A stretch of 41,637 nt of DNA from Chloroflexota bacterium (GCA_016190895.1 JACPPR010000053.1:1-41637); one strand, 5' to 3'. Counted from the stretch's first letter, positions 16,803-25,606 are shown. Notes: generated from the sequence alone by a model not told the origin. A program made the numbers and translations.

Positions 16803-17960
16803 CTAATCAGCCCCTTTCCCACGCTCATTATTATAGACGGTGGCCAAGGCTTCGTCAAAGCGAACTGCGGCGGCTTCCTGCATCCCCGGAGCTACGTGGC
16901 TGTATATGTCCAGGGTCGTGCTGATTGTGGCGTGCCCTAGTCTTTCCTGGGCTACTTTTGGGTGTACGCCCTGTTTCAGTAGCAGGCTGGCATGGGTATG
17001 CCTGGCATCATGCAAGCGAATATACTTAAGCCCGGTCTGGCGCACCAACTTAGTCCATGCGTGAGTCACGGTATCCGGGCGCAATGGGTCGCCGTTAATA
17101 TCACTAAACACAGGGCTATCGCTAGCGACTCTACTGCCCACAAGCAAACGCTCTGAAACCTGTTTTTCCCAATGCCGCTTGAGCAAGAGAGTGGCGGAAG
17201 GCGGGAGCGCTATCGTGCGCCGTCCCTTGGCTGTCTTGGGGCTTGAAAAGAAGACCTGGCCGCCTTTCAGGACATGAAGGGCACGATTGACCGATACTTG
17301 GCCAAGCATTAAGTCAACATCGCTCCAGCGCAAGCCAAGTACCTCGGAACGTCTCATTCCAGTAAATAGACTGATATAAAAAAGGGGATAGAGAGGGTGT
17401 GGCTGTGCGGCTTCGAGAAACGTTGCCATCTCGTGCTCGTCCCAGATTTGCATCTCTGTCCGTTTCGGCCTTGGCAATTCGACAGCATCAGCCAAGTTAT
17501 GATTGAGCAAGCCCCACTTAACGGCAGTCTGCAAGGCTTTGTGAATTACCATAGCGTGGTGCATGACTGTCATAGCACTCAGGCCATCGTTAAGCCTTTC
17601 TGAATAGTAGTTTTGCAGATGTTGCGGCCGGAGCTGTGTAAGGGTCAAGTGCCCCAAAGCCGGTATGGCGTACGTGTGGAATATCTGAGCGTAGCCTTGA
17701 GCCGTTCTGGGTGAAAGATTAGCGCGTGCGTAATCCTCTAGCCAACGTTCAAAATAGTCTCCCAGACTGGTCTTGTCAGGCTTAACGAAAGTGCCGGTAT
17801 CCAACTGGCGTAGAAGCTCGGTAAGACGCTTCTGGGCTGTCTTACTATCGCCCTTGACGGATACCCACTGGCGCTTGCGCTTGCCGGTTACCGGGTCTGC
17901 TCCTAAACTCAGCACGATGGAATAACTGTCTTTACCCCTCTTGACGATGTGACCTCTCAT
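16803..17960 (-). CDS. int: Tyrosine-type site-specific integrase
   Basis: TGMRRSEVLGLRWSDVD (Arg I), HDARHTHASLLLKQGVHPKVAQERLGHATISTTLDIYSHV (H-x-x-R ... Y). Confidence 0.95.
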   Translation of the reverse strand: MRGHIVKRGKDSYSIVLSLGADPVTGKRKRQWVSVKGDSKTAQKRLTELLRQLDTGTFVKPDKTSLGDYFERWLEDYARANLSPRTAQGYAQIFHTYAIPALGHLTLTQLRPQHLQNYYSERLNDGLSAMTVMHHAMVIHKALQTAVKWGLLNHNLADAVELPRPKRTEMQIWDEHEMATFLEAAQPHPLYPLFYISLFTGMRRSEVLGLRWSDVDLMLGQVSVNRALHVLKGGQVFFSSPKTAKGRRTIALPPSATLLLKRHWEKQVSERLLVGSRVASDSPVFSDINGDPLRPDTVTHAWTKLVRQTGLKYIRLHDARHTHASLLLKQGVHPKVAQERLGHATISTTLDIYSHVAPGMQEAAAVRFDEALATVYNNERGKGAD

Positions 17961-18802
17961 GGCTTGCCTCCTTCGGCTATGCTCTCCGTAGTCTTGGCTC
18001 TTAGCCTGTCAAAAACTCCCTGGCGGGTGAGTTCCGCGCGGAGATTGAAGAAGCTCCCGGTGATTGCCCGCTCCTGGCAGCGTGGGCATGCCTTGTCAAA
18101 CACGAGGTAGACACCTTCAATCTTGTGGGGTTGCTTATGACCTTCCACGGGTCCCACAAACAATGGCTCTTTCGAAGACTGCGTATTGTGCTGAGCAACG
18201 AAGTCGTTGAAATGTCTGATACCTCTGCTGAGCGCGGTATCAAGCTCTGAGGTATCGCAAGGGACATTGGCGAAGTCGCAAAGCAACTCATAGTCGGCAT
18301 AAGCAGCGGAAACTGAAAATAGCGTTCCCGGGTAGAAGTCATGGGATGCTTCGACCTTGAACCATTCATCCGCGTCAACCTGCTTCCTGACAATATCATA
18401 GAGACGGGCGGCCCAGAGGGCTTGTCTCAGTCTCAGGGAAGCAACGTCCGGGTTAACCCTCTTTGCTACTTCCGGGTCGCTATTCTCTAGCGACATCTTC
18501 AAGAGCCCATACATGTATCTCAGGTATTCTTGCGTTTCAAGGATATGCCTTATTGCTTCAGCCGAAAGGTGCGGGTAATCTCGTAGCAAGCCTAGATGCC
18601 AGGGGCGCTCCTTCTCTTGAAACTCCGGTGTATTCTCTATTCTTTTTGCCTCTGTGACGATTGTTTGTATTGACCGCAGACTAGGTTTTTTCCCCCTGAG
18701 CTTAAATATCTCTTTGGGGCCGAGTCCTTGTCTATACAACGCAATAACAGCCTCTTTTACGTCCCCTGTTATGCGTGGTCTCTTAATTTTTGTCTTTGCC
18801 AT
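17957..18802 (-). CDS. Hypothetical protein: N-terminal HTH-like segment, C-terminal CxxC
   Basis: 281 aa intact ORF; GDVKEAVIALYRQGLGPKEIFKLRGKKPSLRSIQTIVTEAKRIE; ...KACPRCQERAITG; overlaps the int start by ATGA. Confidence 0.7.
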   Translation of the reverse strand: MAKTKIKRPRITGDVKEAVIALYRQGLGPKEIFKLRGKKPSLRSIQTIVTEAKRIENTPEFQEKERPWHLGLLRDYPHLSAEAIRHILETQEYLRYMYGLLKMSLENSDPEVAKRVNPDVASLRLRQALWAARLYDIVRKQVDADEWFKVEASHDFYPGTLFSVSAAYADYELLCDFANVPCDTSELDTALSRGIRHFNDFVAQHNTQSSKEPLFVGPVEGHKQPHKIEGVYLVFDKACPRCQERAITGSFFNLRAELTRQGVFDRLRAKTTESIAEGGKP

Positions 18803-18967
18803 TTGTTAGCCTCATGATTCGCAATGTTTCGTTTTTGCTGTATCTATATTGCGCTATTTGCGTTTGACAGTCTAAAGCGGTTGCTGTTTACTATCATTAG
18901 TATTGCGTGGTTAGTTCGAGTTTAGCACTGCTGATAGCGGTTGTCAAGAGGCGAAAGGGAGGTCTTG

Positions 18968-19159
18968 ATGGAAAGCGAGAAGTTGTACACGGTTCGGGAA
19001 GTCGCAGCCAAGCTAAGAGTCTCAATCCAGGCTGTACGGCGGTACATCACGGAAGGACACTTGAATGCGGTCACGCTGCCAGGTGGCTACTACCGGATTC
19101 CGGAAAGCGAGCTGAGCAAAATCACACAGCCGGAAGCGCCAGTAACGCAGTCGAAATAG
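18968..19159 (+). CDS. MerR/excisionase-type HTH protein
   Basis: LYTVREVAAKLRVSIQAVRRYITEGHLNAVTLPGGYYRIPESEL; start chosen at the internal ATG with GGGAGG upstream. Confidence 0.82.
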   Translation: MESEKLYTVREVAAKLRVSIQAVRRYITEGHLNAVTLPGGYYRIPESELSKITQPEAPVTQSK

Positions 19160-19169
19160 GGGGTATGGG

Positions 19170-19370
19170 ATGGTAGAAAAACTTTGCCTGAATGTGGCTG
19201 AGGCCAGCCGATTATTAGGACTGTCGGAAAGTCTGACCTACCAGCTTTGTCGGGAAGGGAAAATCCCTTGCCTGAAAATCAGCGAAAGGCGCATCCTGAT
19301 ACCGCGTCTTCAGCTTGAGCGTCTTTTGGCTGAGGCTGGGGGCTTGGGGGGCCGGGGGGAGCGGGGGTAG
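19170..19370 (+). CDS. Excisionase-family HTH protein
   Basis: CLNVAEASRLLGLSESLTYQLCREGKIPCLKISERRILIPRLQLERLL. Confidence 0.8.
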   Translation: MVEKLCLNVAEASRLLGLSESLTYQLCREGKIPCLKISERRILIPRLQLERLLAEAGGLGGRGERG

Positions 19371-19377
19371 GGAAGAC

Positions 19378-21153
19378 ATGGCTGACTTTTTGGCTATCGC
19401 GTTGAGTGAATCCCAGCAAGGGCGGCGTGTATTCCCGCTAAGTGGGAAAGTGCCCGCAATCCCCAAAGACAAAGGCGGGAACGGCTGCCTTGACGCCACG
19501 ACTGATGAAGTCCGGATTGTGGAATGGGCAGCCTTCTATCCTGATTGTAACGTGGGAATCGGATTTTTTGATGATAGCCCTGAAATCGGGCTTGATGTGG
19601 ATACAGACAATCTCCCCATCTGGCAAGCATACGAGAAGCAATACGGACTGATTGACACTCGACTTGTCGCAACGGGCGGGGGCGGTTGGCACTACTACTT
19701 CCTCAGGCCGCCGGGAATCGCCCTGCCAAACATATCTAAATTCGAGCGCAAGGGCTTTGAGCTGAAGTCCAATGTCCAGTATTTGGTAGCCCCTGGAAGT
19801 GTTCACCCGGTTAGCGGAAAAGTCTATGAGCTTGTCCGCGACATTAACCCCCAGCCGCTGCCGGACTGGTTAGTCAAGATTTGTTTGAATCATAAACCAA
19901 CCGGGCAAGCAAAGACAGCCGATAAGAAGATACCAGTGGGGGAGCGCAATAGCTACCTATTCAGAATAGGCTCTGGACTTCGGGCAAAGGGTATGTCGTT
20001 TGAGACAATCTCAGCTACTATCCGGGCCGCCTACGGGAACGATTGCGACCAGAATCCGCCGATGGATGATAAGGAACTTACCACGATAGCCACGCAAGCG
20101 GCAAAATACGAGCAAGGGAAGCCCTCGGAGCCGGGCAATACCCACAAGCGGGATGATAATGAACCTACCAGCTTAAAGGTAGTCAGCTTGTCAGAGGTTC
20201 AGGCTAGTCAAGTAAGCTGGCTCTGGAAGCCATATATTCCATTGGGCAAGTTCAGCTTGTTAGAGGGTGACCCCGGCGTTGGCAAGTCCTGGGTAACGTT
20301 GGCGATAGCGACCGCCGTCAGCAATGGGATAGCTTTGCCCGGTGATACCAGTGGGAAAAACCTCGCTGTGTTGATTGCCAGCGCGGAAGATGGGCTATCA
20401 GATACCATCAAGCCCCGCCTGGCAGCTATGGGGGCTAACACGTCTGAAATTCACGCAATAGACGGGCTGTTTACTCTGAATGATAAGGGCTTTGAGATGT
20501 TGGAGGCTGCTATCATCGAGACGTTTCCGGGACTTATTATTATTGACCCACTGGTTGCCTACCTATCCGGCGAAATGGACATTAACAAAGCGAATCAAGT
20601 CCGGCATGCCACCAGCCGTTTAGCAGCTCTAGCCGAAAAATATAATACCGCCATCTTAGCAGTCCGGCACTTAACAAAAGGTGGCAGCCAAAAAGCCATT
20701 TATAGAGGACTTGGAAGCATTGACTTTACCGCCGCCGCCCGTAGTGTGCTTATGGCAGGGGCTGACCCTGATGACCTTAACATCCGGGGGATCGTCCACA
20801 TCAAGAGTAATCTTGCGCCTTTGGGAGAAGCTAGGGGGTATGAGTTAAAGCCAGGGGCTTCAATACCCTTTGCCTGGACTGCTGCTTGCCACTTGACGGC
20901 TGAAAAGATAATGGGCGGTGAGGACACAAGCGGTAGTAGCCTTCAAGAAGCTGTAGATATGATTAATGATATGCTTTCGGGCGGCCCGGTGCCGGCAACG
21001 GACATTTTTACCGAGGGGGAAAGTAGGGGACTTTCAGAAGCCACTATCAAGCGGGCTAAGTCGAAAATGAAGATACACGCCTACCGCGAAGGAACGGAAG
21101 GGGTGAAAGGCGGTGGTAGGTGGTGGTGGGAAAAGCCGAAAAATGAAGATTAA
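19378..21153 (+). CDS. Bifunctional DNA primase/polymerase (prim-pol) with RepA-like AAA helicase
   Basis: GNGCLDATTDEVRIVEWAAFYPDCNVGIGFFDDSPEIGLDVDTD...ATGGGGWHYYF (primpol) and GKFSLLEGDPGVGKSWVTLAIA...LIIIDPLVAYL...RHLTKGG (AAA_25/RepA type). Confidence 0.9.
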   Translation: MADFLAIALSESQQGRRVFPLSGKVPAIPKDKGGNGCLDATTDEVRIVEWAAFYPDCNVGIGFFDDSPEIGLDVDTDNLPIWQAYEKQYGLIDTRLVATGGGGWHYYFLRPPGIALPNISKFERKGFELKSNVQYLVAPGSVHPVSGKVYELVRDINPQPLPDWLVKICLNHKPTGQAKTADKKIPVGERNSYLFRIGSGLRAKGMSFETISATIRAAYGNDCDQNPPMDDKELTTIATQAAKYEQGKPSEPGNTHKRDDNEPTSLKVVSLSEVQASQVSWLWKPYIPLGKFSLLEGDPGVGKSWVTLAIATAVSNGIALPGDTSGKNLAVLIASAEDGLSDTIKPRLAAMGANTSEIHAIDGLFTLNDKGFEMLEAAIIETFPGLIIIDPLVAYLSGEMDINKANQVRHATSRLAALAEKYNTAILAVRHLTKGGSQKAIYRGLGSIDFTAAARSVLMAGADPDDLNIRGIVHIKSNLAPLGEARGYELKPGASIPFAWTAACHLTAEKIMGGEDTSGSSLQEAVDMINDMLSGGPVPATDIFTEGESRGLSEATIKRAKSKMKIHAYREGTEGVKGGGRWWWEKPKNED

Positions 21154-21237
21154 GGGTATCAAGCTATTAAGGACATCAAGAGATTTTAGCTTCAAAAGCG
21201 ATTAAGGGTGTCAATATTTGTGTGTGATACCCTTAAT
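21149..21237. repeat. Iteron-like repeats, candidate replication origin of the element
   Basis: ATTAAGGGTATCAAG (21149), ATTAAGGACATCAAG (21166), ATTAAGGGTGTCAAT (21201), inverted TGATACCCTTAAT (21225), immediately 3' of the primpol-helicase gene. Confidence 0.6.
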
Positions 21238-21727
21238 GAGCAGCCAACAAAAAGGTTATCCAATGACCGACGACCTGAAAACACAAATCCGAGAAGAACA
21301 CCGCCGGGCGGAACTCCAACGGCTTGACGCCGGTATGGATGGCTGTGCCTGCGGTATTTGCCAGGAATTCTACCGAGAGCTTGACCTTGCCAAATACGGC
21401 CGCCGGGTTATCCGGGTAGCAGGCATTATCCTGATAAGAGAGAAGCGGCACTTACATGGGCAACAGGACATCCCATCGGATAACGCTACAAGCGTTGTTT
21501 CACCTTGTCAGTCAAGCAAGGGAGGTGTTACAGGCGCGTCTCCGAGCGAAACCACCACCACGCCGCAAAAAGGAATTATGTTACAAGCCAATGGGGAGTC
21601 AAAACGGGGGAGAGGTAGGCCGGTCAAGCCAGCCGGTGAGCTGGCGAGCCGGATGACAAAGTGGCGGAAAAAGCACAGCCAGACGGATTTCGGTTGCTCT
21701 CAGGGAATAGCGAAAGCTGCCAAATGA
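21218..21727 (+). CDS. Hypothetical protein with AT-hook-like RGRPVKPAG motif
   Basis: Intact ORF; likely true start at the internal ATG ~21263 (MTDDLKTQIREEHRRAELQ); C-terminal SKRGRGRPVKPAG. Confidence 0.6.
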   Translation: MCVIPLMSSQQKGYPMTDDLKTQIREEHRRAELQRLDAGMDGCACGICQEFYRELDLAKYGRRVIRVAGIILIREKRHLHGQQDIPSDNATSVVSPCQSSKGGVTGASPSETTTTPQKGIMLQANGESKRGRGRPVKPAGELASRMTKWRKKHSQTDFGCSQGIAKAAK

Positions 21728-21730
21728 TTT

Positions 21731-22315
21731 ATGACATACACCGAAATGAGTAGAGGCGGTAGAAGGCACGGGCGGGCGCGCTTGCCAGTAGAGTCTTGCC
21801 ATACTTTGAGCGCGTGGGGTTACTTCCAATTCGCTCAACTGTGGGCAGGCCGCGATGCGCAGGATTCTTTTCAATGGGAGAGCAACTACGAAAGCGCGGT
21901 GATTCGATTCACACGTGACGGGCGCGAACACACACAGACGATTGCCTTCATGTTCACACCTTGCTGGTTTGGAGGCCGGCGAGCATGGTTTTCCTGTCCG
22001 TCTTGCGGCCGGCGCGTGGGAAAGGTATATCTCCCCTGCACTATGCACATTGGGGGTGAGCGTGTGACGTGGTTCCGGTGTAGGTTCTGCTATGGCTTGA
22101 CATACGCGCAAAGGCAAGACCGCGACCACGGATGGACTTTCGACAAGCGTATCGAGAGAATCGAGGCGCGCTGGCTGGGTGAAATTAGCGAAGATTGGAT
22201 TAGCAAACGCAAAGGGCAGCATTGGCGCACGTTCAACAAGTGGTGTAATAAGCGAGCCATACTCGTAGAAAAGTCAAATCAATCTTGGGTGGCTGCCCTT
22301 CAAGGATTACTATGA
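21731..22315 (+). CDS. Zinc-ribbon protein typical of mobile elements
   Basis: CPSCGRRVGKVYLP...FRCRFCYGLTYAQRQ; two CxxC pairs. Confidence 0.7.
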   Translation: MTYTEMSRGGRRHGRARLPVESCHTLSAWGYFQFAQLWAGRDAQDSFQWESNYESAVIRFTRDGREHTQTIAFMFTPCWFGGRRAWFSCPSCGRRVGKVYLPCTMHIGGERVTWFRCRFCYGLTYAQRQDRDHGWTFDKRIERIEARWLGEISEDWISKRKGQHWRTFNKWCNKRAILVEKSNQSWVAALQGLL

Positions 22316-22689
22316 GCAATGAGAAGAAAAGGGGCAATCCTAACTGGTATCGGGGTATGCCGTCAGCTAACCCTTATGGCAGACCGAGAGGTCAGAATAG
22401 CACGGAGGCTTTTTCCCAAGACCCGAACTGGTTTCTTATAAGACACCTTCGCTGGCGGAGATTTTGCTGGGAGCATATTTTGACGGCTGCCAATGGAGCA
22501 GAAGCAGCCCGGCGGGCCGGGTACTCCCGAAAGTCTGCAAGGTTTATCGCATCCCGCTTGATGAAAAAGAGCATCATTAGAGCGACACGCAACAGGATAA
22601 ACGAGCTTACCTGTCACCCGGATGACAGACACTTGTTCGCAGCGCCTTATGCGCAGTGGAACATCAGGTGGAAAAACGGGGGACTGTAA
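22312..22689 (+). CDS. Terminase small subunit-like HTH protein
   Basis: ILTAANGAEAARRAGYSRKSARFIASRLMKKSIIRATRNRI resembles the TerS/Terminase_2 HTH pattern; ATGA overlap with the upstream gene. Confidence 0.55.
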   Translation: MSNEKKRGNPNWYRGMPSANPYGRPRGQNSTEAFSQDPNWFLIRHLRWRRFCWEHILTAANGAEAARRAGYSRKSARFIASRLMKKSIIRATRNRINELTCHPDDRHLFAAPYAQWNIRWKNGGL

Positions 22690-22736
22690 GAAATTAGATA
22701 AAAGTCAACGTTTTTTACGGCTCCCTATCGGATTTT

Positions 22737-22979
22737 TTAATCGGCCTTTGAATTGTTTTGGTTACGTATTGAACCTTTGTATGATGCCCAAGTCTTTTTA
22801 CCTAAATATGCAAACAAAATACCAGGTCCGAGGGCTATCCAAAACATAAAACCATTTGATGAAGATGGTTCGCCTTCAAAGACAAGCCACTTTCTCAACT
22901 CTGTTTTTATGAGAAGTAAAAATGACGCAACAGATAAAACCCAAAAACAAATTGCGATAATCTTTATTATATTTTTCAT
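22737..22979 (-). CDS. Small membrane protein, two predicted TM segments
   Basis: IIKIIAICFWVLSVASFLLLI and NGFMFWIALGPGILFAYLG. Confidence 0.55.
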   Translation of the reverse strand: MKNIIKIIAICFWVLSVASFLLLIKTELRKWLVFEGEPSSSNGFMFWIALGPGILFAYLGKKTWASYKGSIRNQNNSKAD

Positions 22980-22981
22980 AT

Positions 22982-23287
22982 TTATAAACCTAATTCGGCT
23001 AATTTGGCTTTCAAAATACCTCGCATAACACCAAGCATTACTGCAAGTGCTAATCCAACATAGCCCAAAATCAAGCCCGCGATAGCAAGTCCCTTGCCAG
23101 AATATATGTCAGGATTGTTCTTGAGCTTACTGAGCGCTACATGACCAAGTATGACTGCAACGATGCTTGCCGAAGACGCCAAAGGATAGCCGCCAATGAT
23201 ACCAAAAATCAAGCTCGCAATTGCAAACCCCCGCCTCTTTTTTGTTTTCATAGCCATTTGGCTCCTTGCGATTATTGTCTCTTTCAA
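22982..23287 (-). CDS. DUF4190-like membrane protein
   Basis: RRGFAIASLIFGIIGGYPLASSASIVAVILGHVALSKLKNNPDIYSGKGLAIAGLILGYVGLALAV. Confidence 0.75.
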   Translation of the reverse strand: MKETIIARSQMAMKTKKRRGFAIASLIFGIIGGYPLASSASIVAVILGHVALSKLKNNPDIYSGKGLAIAGLILGYVGLALAVMLGVMRGILKAKLAELGL

Positions 23288-23288
23288 C

Positions 23289-24056
23289 CTATGGCACTAG
23301 GACTGGAAATTCATCTTCACTGATATGCTCAGTACTCGCTGTTCCGCCCGGAACCGGTTGTAGGCTTAACTCCCATGTAGTGTATTGGCGAGAGGTTGTC
23401 TGGAAAGTCAAATTGTCGTCAAATCGCTGATATGCTCTTTTTCGCATGAATTTATGCGAGCCATAATCCCAATCCTCTCCAATCTCAAAGTAAACCACAT
23501 AAGCACTGTCTCTTATGCCCGTGATAGTGTGAGAAGCCTCGCCTTTAATGTATACGGCCGTCAGAGCAATCTTTGGTTGTTCGGGGTGGGATAGAACCAC
23601 AATCGCATCCAAATCAAGCCCATTTTCGATGGTTAGCTCACCTAAGCCTCCGCCAAGATTGTTCATAAGGTAGGTTCCAGTGGGCAAACGCACTGGTGCT
23701 GGTGGGGCTGGTGGTGGGGAGAGGGATGCCGGGGTGGACTCAGGATTGGCGTTTGAAAGTATTATGAGTAAAAAAGAAAAAACAACAAGGCTCACCAGAC
23801 CGATTGCCCATGCTCCGCGAGCCGAAATGCGGTGCTTTCGACTAGACGGATGGCCTGGATATTCAATCCTGATTTGGACAGACACGAAATCATTAGCGAT
23901 TCCAACATTGCGCAATTTCACAATGGTGCCGGTCTTGACACCTGCCGGAATAGAGACTTCCAGCCGCCTGCCGTTTACCGTTACCAGCTTCTTGGTTCCA
24001 CCGGCAGCCTCACTCGGACTTACAGACAGAACGTGTTCAACGCTGATATTGTCCAT
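23289..24056 (-). CDS. DnaJ C-terminal-domain-like segment fused to TM and exported domain
   Basis: VLSVSPSEAAGGTKKLVTVNGRRLEVSIPAGVKTGTIVKLRNVG (DnaJ CTD pattern), TM ARGAWAIGLVSLVVFSFLLIILS, then Pro-rich linker and exported domain; no J domain. Start at 24056 is a choice. Confidence 0.72.
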   Translation of the reverse strand: MDNISVEHVLSVSPSEAAGGTKKLVTVNGRRLEVSIPAGVKTGTIVKLRNVGIANDFVSVQIRIEYPGHPSSRKHRISARGAWAIGLVSLVVFSFLLIILSNANPESTPASLSPPPAPPAPVRLPTGTYLMNNLGGGLGELTIENGLDLDAIVVLSHPEQPKIALTAVYIKGEASHTITGIRDSAYVVYFEIGEDWDYGSHKFMRKRAYQRFDDNLTFQTTSRQYTTWELSLQPVPGGTASTEHISEDEFPVLVP

Positions 24057-24128
24057 TTTGCATCGTGCCCTTTGTGCTTGGTTCAGCTTGAGAGCCGAGC
24101 CGCCAATCAAGCAAGCCCCACCGAACGG

Positions 24129-24761
24129 CTATTGTGACGCTCTTTTGGCCTTTGAGCGGTAATCTCTAGCCTGCCTGCGATACGCCTCCGCATTCCTCGA
24201 ATGCTTCAGTGAGGTCTCCCAATAGTCCATCCATGCCGGAGAGGGGGCATGAAAGGCCTTCTCTCCGGTTTCTCGTGCTAGTTCCAACTCTTGCTCGGCC
24301 ATATCATCATATAGTTTGGCCAGACTGTAGTAGAAATCTCTTTTTGCTTTGTCCGCTAGTTGCTGCTGTTCTTTGAGTTTGTCGGTCGGAGGCGGCGGAG
24401 GTGTACTCCGAACCGTGAACTGCGCAGCCTTACCGTTGATGTCAATCGCATACGTACCTACTGACATTTTTCTAATGGAGAACGCCACATTCTGAGTCTG
24501 CCCCGCGTTAAGAGTTATGTCCTTTGTTTCCTGAACGGCGCCATCGACTATTAGAGTTAACGCGTAGGTGCCTTCGGCATCACCAGCGTTGCTTACAGGG
24601 ATTGATATAGTCACCAGTTCACCAGCCTTAGCCTCTGGTGGGGATGCAGAGACCTCGCCCAGCACGAATCTGGCTGAGCCGCAGCCAAAGCTGGCTAACA
24701 AGACCACTAAGGCCAAGAACTGGGTTGAGTATCGAAGTATGCCTTTCATTTCAGCCTTCAA
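24129..24761 (-). CDS. CARDB-like domain lipoprotein
   Basis: Lipobox LLASFGC; FVLGEVSASPPEAKAGELVTISIPVSNAGDAEGTYALTLIVDGAVQETKDITLNAGQTQNVAFSI. Confidence 0.75.
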   Translation of the reverse strand: MKAEMKGILRYSTQFLALVVLLASFGCGSARFVLGEVSASPPEAKAGELVTISIPVSNAGDAEGTYALTLIVDGAVQETKDITLNAGQTQNVAFSIRKMSVGTYAIDINGKAAQFTVRSTPPPPPTDKLKEQQQLADKAKRDFYYSLAKLYDDMAEQELELARETGEKAFHAPSPAWMDYWETSLKHSRNAEAYRRQARDYRSKAKRASQ

Positions 24762-24767
24762 ACAAAG

Positions 24768-25241
24768 CTATTGACCCCAAAGTCCCCGTTGTCTCAGCTT
24801 GGCGTATTGCTCTAACTGGACTAAGGTTTGGCTATACCAATCAGCCGTGTCGAAGATGTACGCCCTGGCCAGCCCTTCGGCAACCAATTCGGCATTGACG
24901 AAAGTGCCATCCACATAAACGTATCTCAGGAAGCGGCCGTACTCGTCAATGTCACGCTGCCCCTTTTGAAGATACACAGTTTTACCTTCTACCAGTTCCG
25001 TGTTCCGGGCACTTGCCTCTGGTCCGAACGGCTGTACGGGCTTCGTGGGGTGAACTGTCTCCGGCGTGTCAATGCCCAAGTAGCGCACGTGTCTGCCGTC
25101 CTGTAATTCGATGGTATCGCCGTCAATTACCCTGGTGGTTGTTGAAGGTGCCGTTGCAGGTGTTAATGGCGCGGTTGCCGGGGCACAGGCGGATAGCAGC
25201 ATTGCCAGTGTCAGAGAGATAACCAAGTATTTACTGCGCAT
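24768..25241 (-). CDS. Staphylococcal-nuclease-like thermonuclease lipoprotein
   Basis: Lipobox MLLSAC; TRVIDGDTIELQDGRHVRYLGIDTPET...FGPEASARNTELVEGKTVYLQ...DEYGRFLRYVYVDGTFVNAELVAEGLARAY; SNase catalytic motifs. Confidence 0.92.
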   Translation of the reverse strand: MRSKYLVISLTLAMLLSACAPATAPLTPATAPSTTTRVIDGDTIELQDGRHVRYLGIDTPETVHPTKPVQPFGPEASARNTELVEGKTVYLQKGQRDIDEYGRFLRYVYVDGTFVNAELVAEGLARAYIFDTADWYSQTLVQLEQYAKLRQRGLWGQ

Positions 25242-25414
25242 AAGACCTCCTGCTGTTTCGGTTCTTTGCAGGCTTGGCTGATTCGGTGACTCATTCTAAG
25301 ACAATCTTTCTTTATTGTCAATTATCAATCTTTACCGATAATTATCGCCAAATTGTGCCAACTAACTCTCCGTAACCTACGATTACACCAAAACACTTTT
25401 AGGAGTTACCACAA

Positions 25415-25606
25415 GTGCCAAGAAAGAAGATGGAAGAACAGAAGATTGAGCCGATAATCCTCACGTTTACTGAGGCACATGAGTTTTTGAGAGTGAGCCA
25501 TCAGACGATTTACAAGCTCATGGCTCAAGGCTTGCCGTCTCACAAAATAGGCAAGAAGCGGGTGTTCCTGAAGGAAGACCTTATCCGGTGGATAAAAGAG
25601 CACTAG
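25415..25606 (+). CDS. Excisionase-family HTH protein (GTG start)
   Basis: PIILTFTEAHEFLRVSHQTIYKLMAQGLPSHKIGKKRVFLKEDLIRWIKEH. Confidence 0.85.
   Translation: MPRKKMEEQKIEPIILTFTEAHEFLRVSHQTIYKLMAQGLPSHKIGKKRVFLKEDLIRWIKEH

Noticed and set aside
19394-19806. Minus-strand ORFs opposite the primpol gene
   Set aside because: Antisense shadows of a clear prim-pol/helicase CDS.
21599-22222. 207-aa minus-strand ORF
   Set aside because: Overlaps two plausible plus-strand element genes with coupled starts; no family features.
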